From CAYLMG01 sp964568365 (lineage in GTDB: Bacteria; Planctomycetota; Phycisphaerae; Sedimentisphaerales; Anaerobacaceae), in contig CAZMQF010000168.1 in the NCBI GenBank assembly GCA_964568365.1, forward strand, positions 1 through 5,214: 5,214 nt of DNA, in the 5' to 3' direction. The notes beneath the pieces were generated by a model. It did no database searches. It was given only the letters and a program-made list of their open reading frames with translations, and was not told the DNA's origin. Numbering within the stretch: position 1 is the first letter of the stretch; every line of letters begins with the position of its first letter. The position numbers were made by a program, and so were the translations under genes. Positions 4,909-5,214 of the stretch are shown piece after piece.

Positions 4909-5214
4909 GTGGAGCCTTTTCTAAGAAATATCGGTCATATCATCCTTCTTATGATTCTGCTTTGTTTTTCGGCTTTCTTCTCAGGCTCGGAGACCGCCTT
5001 TTTCAATCTCTCCCGCAGACAAATCAAGCTTATGGAAATATCAAGACACAAACTCCAGCAGTTAGCCGCCCTGCTTATGCGTAAGCCCTCCCATTTATTA
5101 AGCTGTCTGCTTTTCGGCAATATGCTGGTCAACGTTCTGTACTTTGCCATTGCAAGCGTACTTACATTCAGAATTGAACAGTATGCCGGTGTAATGGAGG
5201 CGGTAATTCCGGCT
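4909..5214 (+). CDS. CNNM/DUF21 (HlyC/CorC family) membrane protein, N-terminal part
   Basis: These are the first 102 residues of a CNNM-domain protein; the gene runs off the window end. The CNNM/CorB/CorC family (often labelled 'hemolysin') comprises membrane transporters linked to magnesium or other divalent cations. It normally has a DUF21 membrane domain, a CBS pair and a small C-terminal domain, in about 350-450 aa. Seen here are a first membrane helix (about 7-27, ending CFSAFFSGSETAFFNLSRRQI, the conserved SGSETA signature of the family) and a second hydrophobic segment (about 63-86, LLSCLLFGNMLVNVLYFAIA). The GTG at 4909 is preferred: it gives a full first helix and lies 4 nt after the kinase stop. 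Its ribosome binding site is poor (GGG at 4894-4896, 12 nt away), so translational coupling to the kinase is likely. An ATG near 4951 would cut the helix. CBS and C-terminal domains cannot be checked here. Confidence 0.9.
   Translation, partial: MEPFLRNIGHIILLMILLCFSAFFSGSETAFFNLSRRQIKLMEISRHKLQQLAALLMRKPSHLLSCLLFGNMLVNVLYFAIASVLTFRIEQYAGVMEAVIPA

Noticed and set aside
1..5214. CRISPR arrays, tRNA/rRNA genes, insertion sequences, attachment sites
   Set aside because: No regularly spaced direct repeats, tRNA-like cloverleaf, transposase motifs or terminal repeats were seen.

Overview
The window looks like a chromosomal piece of a planctomycete, most likely of the Phycisphaerae/Sedimentisphaerales type. 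This is an inference from gene content: a FloA flotillin followed by a small membrane protein, a PleD-like receiver ending in an LTDELE helix, a small GGNGGG protein of a kind I associate with Planctomycetota, and a CNNM/DUF21 (HlyC/CorC) protein. GC content is moderate and uneven. By hand count, bases 601-660 are about 35% GC and bases 1921-1980 about 60%. No phage, IS, CRISPR or RNA gene was seen.

Layout. Bases 2-310 (+) are the C-terminal end of flotillin-like FloA. After 22 nt follows a 186-aa single-pass membrane protein (333-893, +), and the pair closes with a good intrinsic terminator (903-942). A 532-aa tetratricopeptide-repeat protein (1052-2650, -) converges on it. Its upstream side is a 387-bp stretch with no convincing gene. 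Next on the minus strand is a single-domain PleD-like response regulator (3044-3526), with a near-consensus sigma-70-type promoter at 3568-3595. Upstream of that is an 87-aa conserved-looking protein (3643-3906, -). A 212-bp divergent intergenic region holds a perfect 10-bp inverted repeat next to a TATAAT box. It leads into a soluble histidine kinase with a TTG start (4119-4904, +). Four bases later begins a CNNM-type membrane protein, probably a divalent-cation transporter or exporter, which is cut by the window end (4909-5214, +).

How the genes could work together. FloA and its small neighbour form a membrane-organisation unit. The sensorless kinase and the output-less receiver lie about 600 bp apart in divergent orientation. 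They may be partners in one phosphotransfer pathway, with the receiver acting through protein contacts; the TPR protein is a conceivable scaffold. Both of these links are inference. The kinase and CNNM gene are probably co-transcribed and translationally coupled. Overall the window reads as ordinary housekeeping and signalling sequence. The most unusual parts are the palindrome in front of the kinase, the small uncharacterised proteins and the unexplained 2657-3043 gap.
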